This document shows positions 1-11,358 of a DNA stretch of 64,000 bases, one piece after another. How positions within the stretch are numbered: the stretch's first letter is position 1; each line of letters opens with the position of its first letter. Position numbers and translations under genes: made by a program. The stretch comes from Adiantum capillus-veneris (lineage: Eukaryota > Streptophyta > Polypodiopsida > Polypodiales > Pteridaceae), in contig CM043950.1 in assembly GCA_014529385.2 (NCBI GenBank), positions 66,726,935-66,790,934 of the forward strand, given 5' to 3'. The notes under the pieces were generated by a model that was not told where the DNA came from, searched no databases, and saw only the letters and a program-made list of their open reading frames with translations.

Positions 1-588
1 CAACGGCAGCTCCGTGCTCACGGGATTCTCCAAGCTCATCACCATGACGAGAGAACACCTAGGAAGCCTCCTTGTGAGACTACCAAAAGAGGTCTCTCTC
101 CGATTCGGGAAGAAGAAGAGAATCCGTACGAAGGGCTCAAGAATTTACTTCTTGATGATGTACCTCCTTCCCAAAGGAGAACTCAAGAGCCTCCACCGAA
201 GGAACGAGAAAGAAGTGAGTCTCTCGCCACCTCGGAGGAGATGGCTCCACGAAGACGGCGGGCTAAACGCTCTCCATCACCACCAAAGTGGAGAAGACCA
301 TCGTATTCTTCTCCTCACCACAATTCAAAGAGGGATGATAAAAAGCAAGAGAAGAAAAAGGAGAGAAAGAGGACACCCTCTTCTCCATCTTCTTCATCCT
401 CTTCCTCTTATGAAAGTGATGGTGAAGACGACAAAGATCAAGACAAGAAAAAGGTGAGAAAACCTACCCGCAGACAGTACGTTCAAGGGGCAAGAAGCTT
501 CAGTCACTCCCTCAATTTCCCAATTGAGGCTTCATGTCCAAGGCTGTGTGGACAAAGAGAACTTCTTTATCTCTCCTCTCAAGCATGA
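1..588 (+). pseudogene. Gypsy gag remnant, Arg/Ser/Lys-rich
   Basis: This frame is open from the window edge to a stop at 586-588. It encodes a low-complexity, highly charged segment: acidic and proline-rich at first, then Arg/Ser-rich, a run of serines, and an Asp/Glu/Lys block. It lies directly upstream of the protease/reverse-transcriptase frame of a Ty3/gypsy element, so it is most simply the 3' part of that element's gag. No CCHC zinc knuckle is visible. The frame changes around 520, where the protease-like sequence begins in the next frame. Either gag and pol are joined by a frameshift, or the zinc-knuckle and protease N-terminus were deleted. The assignment rests on position and composition, not on a domain match. 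Confidence 0.45.
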
Positions 589-3500
589 GGATGTAATCCT
601 AGGGGCACCATGGTTTGACCGACTGGCTGCCGATGTTAAATTTCCTGAAAGGAGAATCTCCTTTAAGTTCAGGGAAAAAGACATGTATATAGATGCTAAG
701 GAAATGGGTAACACTATTCCCATTGTACATACACCAGCTTTCAACAAGTCAATAAAGAGCTCTATTTCCGTGTACATGATTTTTGTTAAAGATTCTCAAA
801 ATGAACCTAATGCTTTAACAAAAGAAAATAAAAGCAACCAAAAGGAATTAGAGTTATCTAATTCTCTCAAGGGGTTTCAAGATGTTTTTATTGACGACGT
901 CCCTTGTGAGCTACCTCCTAAACGAGGTAATGATGACCATGCAATTGAACTTCTTCCAGGAAGTTCACCGCCTAACAAACCTCCTTATAGAGTTTCTCAA
1001 GCTCAACAAGAGGAGATTATGTGGCAAGTGCATGAGTTAGTTGAGAAGGGTATGGTTAGGCCAAGCTCATCTCCATTTTGCTCACCTGTGCTATTAGTGC
1101 AAAAGAAAGACGGCACATATCGTATGTGTGTCGACTATAGATCACTAAATAGGATCACTATCAAGAATAGGTTTCCCGTTCCATGGGTAGAAGACCTATT
1201 TGATAAGCTGCAAGGATCGACCTACTTCAGTAGGATTGACCGAAAAAGTAGCTATCATCAAATAAGGATAGTTGATCAAGACATTGTAAAGACCGCATTT
1301 TGAACCACATTTGGTCTTTACGAATACATTGTCATGCCTTTTGGCTTGACCAATGCACCAGCCACATTCAACCGCTTGATGGAGAAGCTGTTCAGGCCTC
1401 ATCGAACCTTCACTGGAGTGTTCTTTGATGATATTATCATCTACTCTAATTCATTGGAGGAACACAAGCAACACCTCCAGGTAATATTTCAAGTTTTAAG
1501 AGAGAATAAACTTTATGTTAATCGAAAGAAAAGTGAATTTTTCTTGCAAGAGATTCAGTATTTAGGTCATATTATCTCTCAAGATGGCATCCAAATGGAT
1601 CCATCTAAGTTAGAGGTAATAAAAGGATGGCCTAAACCAAGGAATCTTCATGAACTAAGAAGCTTTATAGGTATGTGTGCATACTATAGACGCTTCATAG
1701 AAAAGTTCTCACAAATTGCGGGACCATTACATGACCTAACAAAGAAAAGCGTTAGGTATACATGGTCTGCTATGGAGAACAATGCTTTCGAAAAGCTTAA
1801 AGAAAAGCTTATCTCTCAACCTGTGCTTACACTACCGGACCTCTCAAAACCATTTGAGGTCTAATGTGATGCTTGTGGTGATTGCCTTGGAGCTGTTTTT
1901 CTCCAAGAAGGGCATGCCATAGGCTATGAGAGTCGAAGGCTCGATCCTGTTGAGCAAGCTCTAGGCATATATGAAAAGGAACTCCTTGGAGTTCTACATG
2001 CCTTAGACTCATGGAAGCACTATTTATTGGGGACTCCTTTCATTCTGCGAACAGATCACCAAAGTCTTAAGTACTTCATGACGCAGACCAAGCTCTCTGA
2101 CAAACAAATGAGGTGGGCAAATTTCCTTTCGCAATTTCATTTTCATATTGCTCACACTGCTGGCAAGCATAATCAAGTGGCGAATGCACTCTCAAGACGG
2201 CCGAGAGTGAATGCGGTTTCCATAGCAACTCACAATGATCTATCTTCAATGATAGATGAGTACGCTATTGATCCCGATTTTAGAGATGTGATTTCAGCCC
2301 TTGCATTAGGGAAGAAAGAGGAACCATTTACCTTACAAGATGGTTATCTTCTCTATGGCAATAGACTATGCGTTACTAACTCACTACGTGAGAAAGTAAT
2401 GTATGAATCTCATGCTCCACCGTATGCGGGGCATAGAGGGATTCAGTCTACCATAAAGGGAATTGAAACATATTTCTATTGGCCTACCATGAAAGTGAAC
2501 ATACACGAGTATGTTTCTAAATGTGTGGTTTGCCAAAAGACAAAATTTGATGGAGGGAAGCAACTTGGATTGCTTCAATCCTTGCCAATCCCTAATTCAC
2601 CATGGGAGAGCATATCCATGGATTTTATCTTTGGATTGCCTAAGTCTATCCATGGGAATACGGGAATATGGACGATAGTAGACAGGTTCAGTAAACAAGC
2701 TCATTTTATACCTGTCAAAAAGACTATCAAAGCCCATCAAATGGCAACCCTCTTCATTTCACAAATTTTCAAGTACCATGGCTTGCCAATGTCCATAGTG
2801 TCGGATAGAGATCCTAGAATGACCAGTAATTTTTGGAAGGGTCTCTTTGAGAATTTAGGGACAAGGCTAAACTTCTCTTCGGCCTATCATCCACAAACGG
2901 ATGGCCAAAGTGAAATAACTAACCTAACCATTCTCGATCTACTAAAAGCCTATGTAACGGAAGTAGATCAAAGATCCCAATGGGAGAAGTACTTACCCTT
3001 AGTGGAGTATGTTTACAATAACACTGTACATACTTCCACGGGAAAAGCACCTTTCGAGGTAATTGAGGGAAGATCAAAAAGTCTTTTGCTACTTAAGGTA
3101 CATGGGAAGATCTTCGCTGCAGATGAGTATAGCCGAGACCTACAAGAATCTTTCCAAAAGATTAAGGATGCTATCTCTATCTCACAGCAAAGGCAAAAGG
3201 CTGCTGCTGACAAGCACAGAAGAGCCCAAGCCTTTAAAGAAAACGATTGGGTCTTGTTAAAGTTTCCCAAGGCTCGATTAAGGCACACGACGGGCAAGAA
3301 TCCTACGGGCCACCAAAAGTACTATGCTAAACTAGCAAAAAGGTACTATGGTCCCTTTCAGATTCTTAGGCCAATCAATGAGATGGCCTATCAACTCAAG
3401 TTGCCCAATCATTGGCTCATACACAATGCTTTCCATGTGAGCCTATTAAAGCCTTACAAAGGAGAGCCACCTCAAGAACCAACTATTGAAGACCCACCGG

Positions 3501-3709
3501 AGATCGAGGACCAAGAGGAGGTGCTGCAGCCCGAGTCCATTCTCTGACATGAAGACAAGGTACTAAGAGGCGGTAAGACTATCCGACGATATCTTATTAA
3601 GTTTAAGAATTATCCTTTTGAAGATGCTAGATGGATGCAAGGCATACAATTAAAGGATAACCTAAACCTTGTCAATGCTTACAATGCTTCCCAATGAGTA
3701 AGCAAATGT
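521..3709 (+). pseudogene. pol: Ty3/gypsy (chromovirus) pol, three in-frame stops
   Basis: One continuous frame encodes, in order: the C-terminal half of an aspartic protease (DVILGAPWFD at about 595-625), reverse transcriptase (VDYRSLN, MPFGLTNAP, FFDDIIIYS at about 1130-1455), RNase H (CDAC, YEKELLGV, RTDHQSL at about 1865-2060), integrase (H-H-C-C zinc finger at about 2410-2535, then catalytic D, D and E in SMDF, VSDRD and GQSE), and a chromodomain (VLRGGKTIRRYLIKFKNY, about 3560-3620). Stops at 1301-1303 (TGA), 1862-1864 (TAA) and 3545-3547 (TGA) interrupt it without shifting the frame, and the chromodomain lies beyond the third. The catalytic start of the protease (D-S/T-G) is missing. 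The chromodomain places it among the chromoviruses. As it stands it cannot make a full polyprotein. Confidence 0.93.
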
Positions 3710-4517
3710 ACAAAATGTTAAAAATGAACAAAGTTTTTGTCTGATAAGACTCTCTTTTTCTTTATTGTGCACAAAAATGAAGTAGTATGCATGCTTAGAT
3801 CAAGTTTGCGGCGACGACGTCTCCCAAACACCAAGTAGAGCTTGTCACTCTACTATGGAAGACTGATAGGACTAATGTGCAGACATGCTTGCGGCAGCCT
3901 TAGGCTCTCAAGCGCCAAATGGACTAGTCATCCATTGTGGAATGATGTCGTAGGGTAACATAGGGATCCTCTACCCGCTAAGAAAAGGACTCATGAATAT
4001 GGTTTATCTTCTCTACACCATAGTCGAGGACGACTATGATTTCAAGAGAGAGGTAATGTCATAATAATCAATATCTAATTCTCCTAAATTATTTTCTCAT
4101 ATTAAACTGATCATTTAATGTGGGGAAGTGCCAGGGGAGAAAAGGCTAGAATATTGGTTAAGCTAGCAGACCGGCCACAGTAGGGATCCAAAGGAGGGAA
4201 AATAGGGATCCAAAGGGGGGGCCATATGCAAAAGCGCCATGTGCAACAATGGGCTAAAAAGACCCTAAGGTATTTTTAATGCTAAGGTTCCAAAATTCAA
4301 AGGTTGTGTCCAAAGGGTTAAAGCTTAGGGGGAATTGGATGCTTTGTGTGCTCTCCAAAGTCAATGCATATCCCTACATGGGAGGGGGCGAGCCCTTCTT
4401 CTATAGGATGAGAGAGAAAGCCACACACACACACACACAGGCTCCCTTTACACAAAGGGAATGAGGGACACATGTCAGCTCCCTAGGCCAGATGCCCACA
4501 AGGTGTGCCCAGTTTCT

Positions 4518-4842
4518 ATTGGATGACCCTTGAAGTGGACCAATGAGAATTAAGCTAGAGTAAATCTAGTTTAATTAATTTAAAAACATTTAATAAAAGA
4601 AACCAATGAGGATTAAGTCTCCTAGAAGACTATTGGGCAGTCTCACAAGGGGTCCAATGAGCATTCAGGAGCCCAATGGCTTGCCTGATTCCTATTGGCC
4701 AGGAGGCAAAGGGGTCCAATGAGAGTTTAGTTTAATTATTTAATTACCTAAAGCTCTCACAAAAGGGGAAAGGGGGACACATGTCAAAAGGCTATCACTT
4801 ATGCTGCTTAATTGTGATTGGCTTGACTTGGGGAGGGCCAAT
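4518..4842. promoter_or_regulatory. Array of ten CCAAT/ATTGG boxes
   Basis: CCAAT pentamers start at 4540, 4603, 4654, 4673, 4716 and 4838, and the reverse form ATTGG at 4518, 4632, 4694 and 4817. That is ten in 325 bp, where under one is expected by chance. Several sit in a repeated context (GGGTCCAATGAG). The location, in the presumed U3 of an LTR, fits an NF-Y-type enhancer. Confidence 0.5.
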
Positions 4843-4915
4843 AAGGCTGGAGCCAAAGCAAATAGCAAGGGGGCTCGCCCAAGAGAGAGAGGGGGCTGAT
4901 TTTTGCAAGGCATTA

Positions 4916-4916
<1 letters not shown>

Positions 4917-4971
<55 letters not shown>
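4917..4971. repeat. (CA)27 microsatellite
   Basis: Uninterrupted CA dinucleotides lie inside the presumed LTR. A shorter CA tract lies at about 4421-4439. Confidence 0.98.
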
Positions 4972-4977
<6 letters not shown>

Positions 4978-5665
4978 AAGCTCATGTGTGAAGAAAGAGA
5001 AGACTATCTCTTCCCAAGCTTTAATGGAGAACTCATCACCTACTCCAAGCTTGTGCCTACATCAACACTCTCTTGGCATGTGGATGCAAATCCAACCAAG
5101 AGCCAAGCTTCAATGCATGCTCATCTCCTCTACCAAGCTAATTACTAAGCTAAGCTATGCTAATATGAGTGATTATGTGAGGAGATGTACATCTTTCTCA
5201 TAAGATACTCCTTCTTCCTCTCAATCTACTCTCATACCCTGCTAGCTCTCACCATCTTCAAAGGTGTGTGAGGTCTTGGGTCTGAGAACGGGGATAATTC
5301 AAGTTGTGTTTGCTAAGTGTTTGCTTAGTGCATGATGCTTTCATCTTCATTGCACTAGCTAGTCTTGAAGGAACACAAAGAATTGTATTGTACAATGTCT
5401 CTCTTGATGGGAGAAACCATAATACAAAGCCTTTTGGAGGGGGGACCGGCTCCATGCAAATCCGGTCCTCAACTGTTGTCATTAGCTTAATTTCTCTCTC
5501 TTTTGAAAGTATTGTCGATGCTATCTAACTAGGTGTTATGCTTTTTGTTGCTCTCTTCACCCAAGCACTCTTGTAATTCTCATTAGGAATCTATTCTAAT
5601 GAAATGCCCACTATGTTCATACTAATTTCCGCTACACACAAGTTATTAGACCATTAAATGTTACA

Positions 5666-6900
5666 TCCACAATGGCCCCTTTTGCATTGTTTATGGGATA
5701 GTATCTATGTGGTATGCACTTGATTTCCCCAACAATCCTCCCTATGAGATGTTAATCACTTTGGGTTTAGTAGATTTCACAAGATTTGGGTATGCTGTAG
5801 GTTCTTCAAGCTTTGATATAATCTCTCTTAGAGTGATGTCTTGTGAAGGCTTTTCTAGTTTTTGAGATTATACCATAGGAATGGGTTTACAAACATTGAA
5901 TTTTGTGTATAAACTGTGGTAACAAGAGCTCAAGCTAGGGAGGTTGAGAATCAGAAGACATTTATAAAAACACTAAAAAAAGTACGGTTTGGAATGCCAC
6001 ATATCTCAATCTTTTTCTTTTTTCAAACCTAAGCTTTGGTCCGAGAGTCACCACTCCTCCTTCATCAAATGTCTTCTCTCCCCCCTTTTAAGTTTCCCTT
6101 TTGGGTGCGAATCTTGAAAGTTCTCTCCTTCATTGGCTTCACCTCTTTCTACTAATAATTTCTAGTCATCATGTCTCAGGCAATGTTGGTATTTTCTCCA
6201 CAAACATGCTCTGCAAGGAGTCATAGAGATATGTATGATCTGCATATTGAGCTCTCTTGAGAGTATGAGTCCCTCTGTAAGAAGAATAAATGACACACCA
6301 TCTTTGAAGGGGGTGGACCTTTGGGTGGATGACATAATGTATCCTAAGCACCCTCTTAAAAACTCCACTCCACCTTTCAATGATATAATTGCATTGGTGA
6401 ACTATTCGGGAGATGGCCATAACGGTTTTTACGATTACACCGGACACTTGGCTGGATATATGATGTTCTATAACCGAAGAGATACATTGGATTCAAAGAG
6501 AATCTTTGCTTGAAATAGATTTGACACACTATGCCCATCAATTTAAAGGCATGAATGACAACATCAAGGGGCATACACAGAAGCTTAGAGAAAAAAAAAA
6601 CTACGCCAAGTATTCGACAAAGAGAGAGAAGACTACAAGACATTGAAGAGCTAAAGGTTCGCTGAAGAGAAATTAAGAAAAGAGTGCAAACCACCAACCA
6701 CCAACCACCAACTAAGTCCATTTAATTTCATAGGCTCTTAGACATGTTTCTAACTTTAGACTTGAGCGCCTAAATTGTTTCTTCGGTCCAAGCAAGATGT
6801 CAAGCGCAACGAATCACTTTCTCTACTCCACACGGTCCCACAATTAATTAAAAACATGTTGATGGGATGTTGGACAACAAGCGATATGGTAAGATCGTTG
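5666..6900. other. No recognisable gene
   Basis: AT-rich DNA between the chromovirus LTR and the LTR of the minus-strand copia element. Short open frames on both strands match nothing I recognise. TGGTAACAAGAGCT at 5917-5930 resembles an initiator-Met-tRNA primer site, but no LTR end could be fixed next to it. Confidence 0.5.
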
Positions 6901-7380
6901 CCAAATAGCTTGAAAATCTCTTGAAATAGAATTAGCTCCATGCGCAAGATGCTCATTTCGTTTTGAATGAAGCTGGTATATCCGATAAAGGATTTGTTGT
7001 GATTTACAAGTAAGTATTATAATGTAATGTGCAACACTAAAAGAGGCCTCAACTGACTTAGCCCTTAGGTGCATGCAAAAACAAAGTAAGAAGTTTCACC
7101 TCAAACACATGCTACTGCCAAACCCTTTCTCTATTTAAAAGACAAGATGACATGTCAACGAAGAGGTGTTGCAAATGCTAAGAGCCCTTTCCACATGAAG
7201 AGTGCGTGGTGCATGCAGAGTGCTAGGGAGAAGAAGGGTAGACACGTGGTGTAGATGGAGCTTAGTATATGAGTTATTCTCTCACGTCCTTTATTTTGAA
7301 TTTAAGTAAAGAATAAGTGAGTTAGTAAGATGATTTGTTAGTAATAACGGGAGTTCGGCCAATTGGTTTGAACCCCTACA
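6900..7380 (-). mobile_element. Start of copia 3' LTR (minus strand)
   Basis: Read on the minus strand, the tract CAAGTAGGAGAT (7392-7381) is a classical copia polypurine tract. It is followed at once by TGTAGGGGTTC at 7380, the expected LTR start. The LTR runs toward lower coordinates, and its far end could not be located, so 6900 is only a nominal limit. The position just beyond the RNase H domain of the copia pol supports the call. Confidence 0.5.
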
Positions 7381-7399
7381 ATCTCCTACTTGAAGGCCA

Positions 7400-9540
7400 A
7401 CGTGGCCCAAGTGGTCTATGTATGTACAACTGTGAAGCATCCCAGTGGCTTCACCTTACACTCATCATCTTAATGCAATGTGCAAACTGCTTCGACGCTA
7501 AAATCTTTGTGAGAGCATCTGCAAAGTTGTCATCTGTATGAACCTTGACTATTTCTATGCGTTTACTAGCCAACATGCCCTGCATCACATAATACCTCAC
7601 CTCTACGTGTTTCGACTTGGAGAGAAACACGGGGTTCTTTGTTAACACAATCACACTCTGACTATCACAATGCAGCATCGGAGTTCAATAAATGGCCAAG
7701 GTCTCCCACTAAACAAGCTTATCATACAACTTCCTTGTTAGCACCAAAAACTGTAGCATACTCTACCTCTGTGGTGGAAGATCGTGTTATCTAGGAGATG
7801 TGATCTGTGTGACGATTGCTCCAACAAATAGGAATACATAGCCATATGTGGATATTTGACTATCCACACAATCCGTATAGTCACATCTGTGTAACCCGCT
7901 ATGGATGCATCACTATTCCCAAAGCGTGAGCACCTACTTGTTGCACCCTTAAGGTATCTCATTATGTGCTTCACTGCTTTGCAATGCTTCCTACCAGGAT
8001 TCACCATAAATCTGCTAACCACTCCCACTGCAAATGTAATATCTGGTCTGATGGCTACCATGGCGTACATAAGACTACCTACTACTAAAGAAAAGGGCAC
8101 GTTTTCCATTTTCACTTTCTCAGCATCAGATTTGGGAGCATTATTCTTGCTATGTTTTATATATGCATGCAGTGGGATAAAGTAGTCTTTTCCCCCTACA
8201 ATGGGGTACTCAATGTAGTCATTCCCCACTGCATATTAAAACGTTGGGAGCATTGTTCTTGCTCAATTTTACACATGCGTGCATTGGGATACTCAATTTA
8301 GTATTTCCTCCTGCAATGGGGTACTTAATATCGTCTTTTCTCCTTGCATTTTAAAATGTTGCAAGATCTTGTGGGTACTTTTGAGATAACTCCACTATTG
8401 CACGTTTTCTATCCCTCTTGAAATGCATACAAGAAAGCGACTTGCATCTTCCAAATCCTTCATAGAAAACTATGTGCTAGTTCAAGATGGAAATCTCGTC
8501 TTTATATTTTTTGGCAATGAGAATATCATTGACATAAAGTATCAAGATGATAACTGAACCATTGTTCAAGTTTTGGGTATACAAGTTGTGATCTTCTTGG
8601 ATTCATACATAAGCTTGGGACTGCATGTACTTGTCAAATTTTTGGTACCATTGCCTTGAGCTTTGCTTTAAGCCATACAATTCCTTATGCAGTTTACACA
8701 CCAATTTTTCCCTCATAGGGTTTTCAAGTTTAACTTCAAAACCCTCAGTTGTTTCATGTAGATGTCTTCTTCTACATCCTCATGAAGGAAAGCTACCTTC
8801 ACGTCTATCTGGATAAGTTCCATGTCCACAATGGCTACTAGTCCAAGCACAAGATGCAATATAGTCATCTTGACTATTAGAGAGAAAATCTTATCAAAGT
8901 TCACACCTATCTTCTGCTTGAATCTCAGAGCAACCAATCTAACCTTATACTTTAGCTCATGATCTGCTGCCATGTATTTCTTCTCATGCACCCATTTACA
9001 AGACAAGGCTTGTTTGCCCTCTGGCAACTTTGTCAGCTGCCAAGTTTTATTTTCCACAATCGAGTTATACTCCGACTGCATTGTCTGCCCCCACTTCACC
9101 CTATCTTCCATTTGAATAGCCTCTTGGTAGTAGCAGGTAGGCACTCTGCAGTCAATGACCAAATTTTTTTCTAACCCTAGCTGCAACCACTCAGGGGTAT
9201 GAGAGACTCACATATAGATCTCCTTACTGCTTGATTATTGGACTTTGCTCTCTCTAGAAAACTACTAGTGGTAGGAACATCACTAGTAGATTGAGCTATT
9301 TGTTTGATCTCACTTGAGGCTACGTCTTCAAATATGACCCTGTGCTATTGATGTGCACAATATTTCCTATTCACATTGTATAAGGTCTTTGGCTCATTTA
9401 GGAGTTCCAAATTGTATAGGCTAAAGGGCTCAACTTTATCCCATAGTTGAAGGGCTTGAAACCCAAAACTATAAAAGATCGCTATGCTAAATGAGAAGTC
9501 ATTCTTGGGTGAGCTCTCTTCTTTGTAGAGTGGATGGTCA
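7400..9540 (-). pseudogene. pol: Ty1/copia pol remnant (IN C-term, RT, RNase H)
   Basis: Fragments in several frames on the minus strand follow copia order. First is an integrase C-terminal trace with RVIFED near 9340. Then comes the N-terminal half of reverse transcriptase at 9186-8713, with the W..T..SEY, NKTWQL, LP.GK, KWV and QIDVK.AFLH pattern. After a scrambled 8700-8230 segment comes the RT C-terminal conserved block at 8229-7738 (GSLMYAMVAIRPDITFAVGV, MRYLKGA). Last is RNase H at 7678-7451, with CDSQSVIVL and ADALTK. Stops and frameshifts occur throughout, and a 112-bp tandem duplication (8134-8357) disrupts the RT. Gag is not visible. The element is certainly inactive. Confidence 0.88.
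8134..8357. repeat. Diverged tandem duplication, about 112 bp
   Basis: The block beginning GGGAGCATTATTCTTGCT at 8134 recurs as GGGAGCATTGTTCTTGCT at 8246 and the similarity continues to about 8357. It lies in the decayed copia RT and accounts for part of the loss of frame there. Confidence 0.8.
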
Positions 9541-9564
9541 TGAGACTCATGATTTTGTTACCTA

Positions 9565-9702
9565 GAGCCTTGTTGCATTTTTGCCTGCTACAGTCACCTC
9601 GGGACTCCAGACCATACTAGATTTCACAGGTATGAGCCTTGTTGCATTTTTGCCTGCTACAGTCACCTCGGGACTCCAGACCATACTAGATTTCATAGGT
9701 AT
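9565..9702. repeat. Two tandem 69-bp units
   Basis: Units 9565-9633 and 9634-9702 differ at a single position. Because 69 is a multiple of three, a plus-strand frame (9581-9817) carries the repeat as a 23-residue duplication. It lies at the boundary between the copia remnant and the next element. Confidence 0.95.
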
Positions 9703-9905
9703 GCTCCTCATCAGTCCATTAAAAAACTTGTATAGTCAAAAACTACCCGAATCACTGTGTCAATCAAATCAAAAGTGGGAATTGCACAAATTGGCAAAGG
9801 TCTTTTGGGAGGGCTAACCAATGCCAAATCCAAAAAGAAGTGCATCAAAATTATGCTCTCATGGGGTAAAAAGCCATGCAATCACATCTGAAAATTGGGT
9901 GGAAC

Positions 9906-11145
9906 ATGGATCCTGATCCATTACCCCCACTAGCAGTTGCAGAAAGAAGTTGGGCAAAATCATGCTAGAGAAGTCGCTGACCCATTGTTGCAATCACAGA
10001 GGAAAAAAGTTATAGAACATGGATCGCGATCCATGACCCCTAACATGGCCAAATTGGGAATTTTCAACACAGAAAGTTTTAAGCTTTCTTGGGAAATGTG
10101 TCATTCAAATTTGACATAAAATGGAAAATCCAATCATCAAAAGCCAAGGGAATTGAGATTTTCACTGTACAAATGGTCATTTTCATCAATGACGCGCAAA
10201 ATTTGATCCAAAACCAATAAAAAGTGCACCAATAGCTTAGGGAAGATTCTTGGAAGCAAACCTCCAAGTTTTGTCCCAAATGGTGTCAAAACATGGATTG
10301 CGATCCATGACCCCCTGGAGCAAGTTGGCTAGAAAGAAGTGCACGGTTGTTGCAGTGATTTTCAATATGAAATGTGTCAATTTGTGAGATATTTCTCATC
10401 TCAAGGGGCTCAATATATCAAAGGAGCAAAATCAGAGTGCAGAGTACAAAGTCTGTAATTTTGAACAAGTGAAACAGTAAAGCAGAGTTGGTAACTTGTT
10501 TGGCAAAGAAATGTTTTAAGATGCTTAAGAATGGACTCTAACTTTCCAGAGAGCCCACAATGTTCAAACAAGCTCCAAATCAGATACAACTCATCAGGTG
10601 GATGGGATTGGGGTACATCTTCAACTCCAAGTCATCAATAAAGTTAATTGTCAAAAAGACTGATCACAATTAGAGATCAAAGATGCCAACCAACAACACT
10701 TATGGTGGCAAAGTCAGACGAAATCAGACCATAACTTGGGAAACTGCGAAAACAAGAGATAAACTTGTCCAAATTTGAAAAGAACTTCACCAATATATTA
10801 GGATAGACTATATGAACAAGTGCTCAAAATTTCATCATAGAATGCTGCCCAACATGGATCGCGATCCATGACCCCCTGAAGGTTGACTTAGCACAAACCA
10901 CATCACCTAATCCCAAACATCAAGGACAACCTAATCCTAAAGTTACAAGTCATTTGGATTTCAAATCCTTGAAAAATGCCAAAATTCTCTAAGTGGGGGA
11001 GACAAAATTCCAAAATTTGGCATAAGATCCCAACCACCAGTTATCCAAATCCAAAAAGAAGTGAACCATACCATCCCCATCTCATGCTCAATCAGATGGT
11101 ATCACCAAATCTCTAGAATGCTGCCCAACATGGATCCTGATCCAT
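9906..11145. repeat. Five dispersed copies of a 16-bp palindrome
   Basis: ATGGATCGCGATCCAT, its own reverse complement, occurs at 10019 and 10854. One-base or centre variants lie at 9906, 10293 and 11130. Each is preceded by AAC or AAAC, and three of five by CTGCCCAAC or a similar string. Each is followed by GACCCC or TACCCC. The spacings are 113, 274, 561 and 276 bp, so the last three fit a unit of about 277 bp with one unit lacking the motif. The surrounding DNA repeats only loosely. It appears to be the untranslated leader of the element ending at 15897. Confidence 0.85.
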
Positions 11146-11358
11146 GACCCCTAAGCCAGATTTGACCTATAGTAGCTTTCCCTAATTCCTGTAGCTAGCC
11201 TAAATGCACTGGTGAAGTTTGGACCAAATTGGGCTTGTTTTGATCAAGGTATACTCATTTTTCAGTTTATGGTCAAAGTTTGCATTTTTTAAAGGACTTT
11301 TTTCGATAACTTGTAGGCCAAATTTTGGAACTAATTTCTGGAATTCTTGATCACAGAA

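Larger units (their letters stand above)
4057..5665 (+). mobile_element. Probable 3' LTR of the chromovirus
   Basis: This follows the pol gene after about 350 bp of untranslated DNA. A purine-rich tract (AAGAGAGAGGTAA, about 4044-4056) precedes a TGTCAT start, and a TGTTACA end is placed near 5665. Both ends are tentative. An alternative start is the TG at 4129, after GTGGGGAAG. The interior holds an array of CCAAT/ATTGG boxes (4518-4842) and a long (CA)n tract. The 5' LTR lies outside the window, so neither LTR identity nor a target duplication can be checked. Confidence 0.5.

Noticed and set aside
4740-5203. Long His/Thr and Val/Cys frames over the CA repeat
   Set aside because: They are translations of the (CA)27 microsatellite with no conserved sequence on either side.
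5917-5930. Met-tRNA primer-site-like TGGTAACAAGAGCT on the plus strand
   Set aside because: No LTR end directly before it and no plus-strand gag after it; neighbouring copia sequence is on the other strand.
7901-8185. Plus-strand frame of 94 codons
   Set aside because: Antisense to the conserved copia RT block read on the minus strand.
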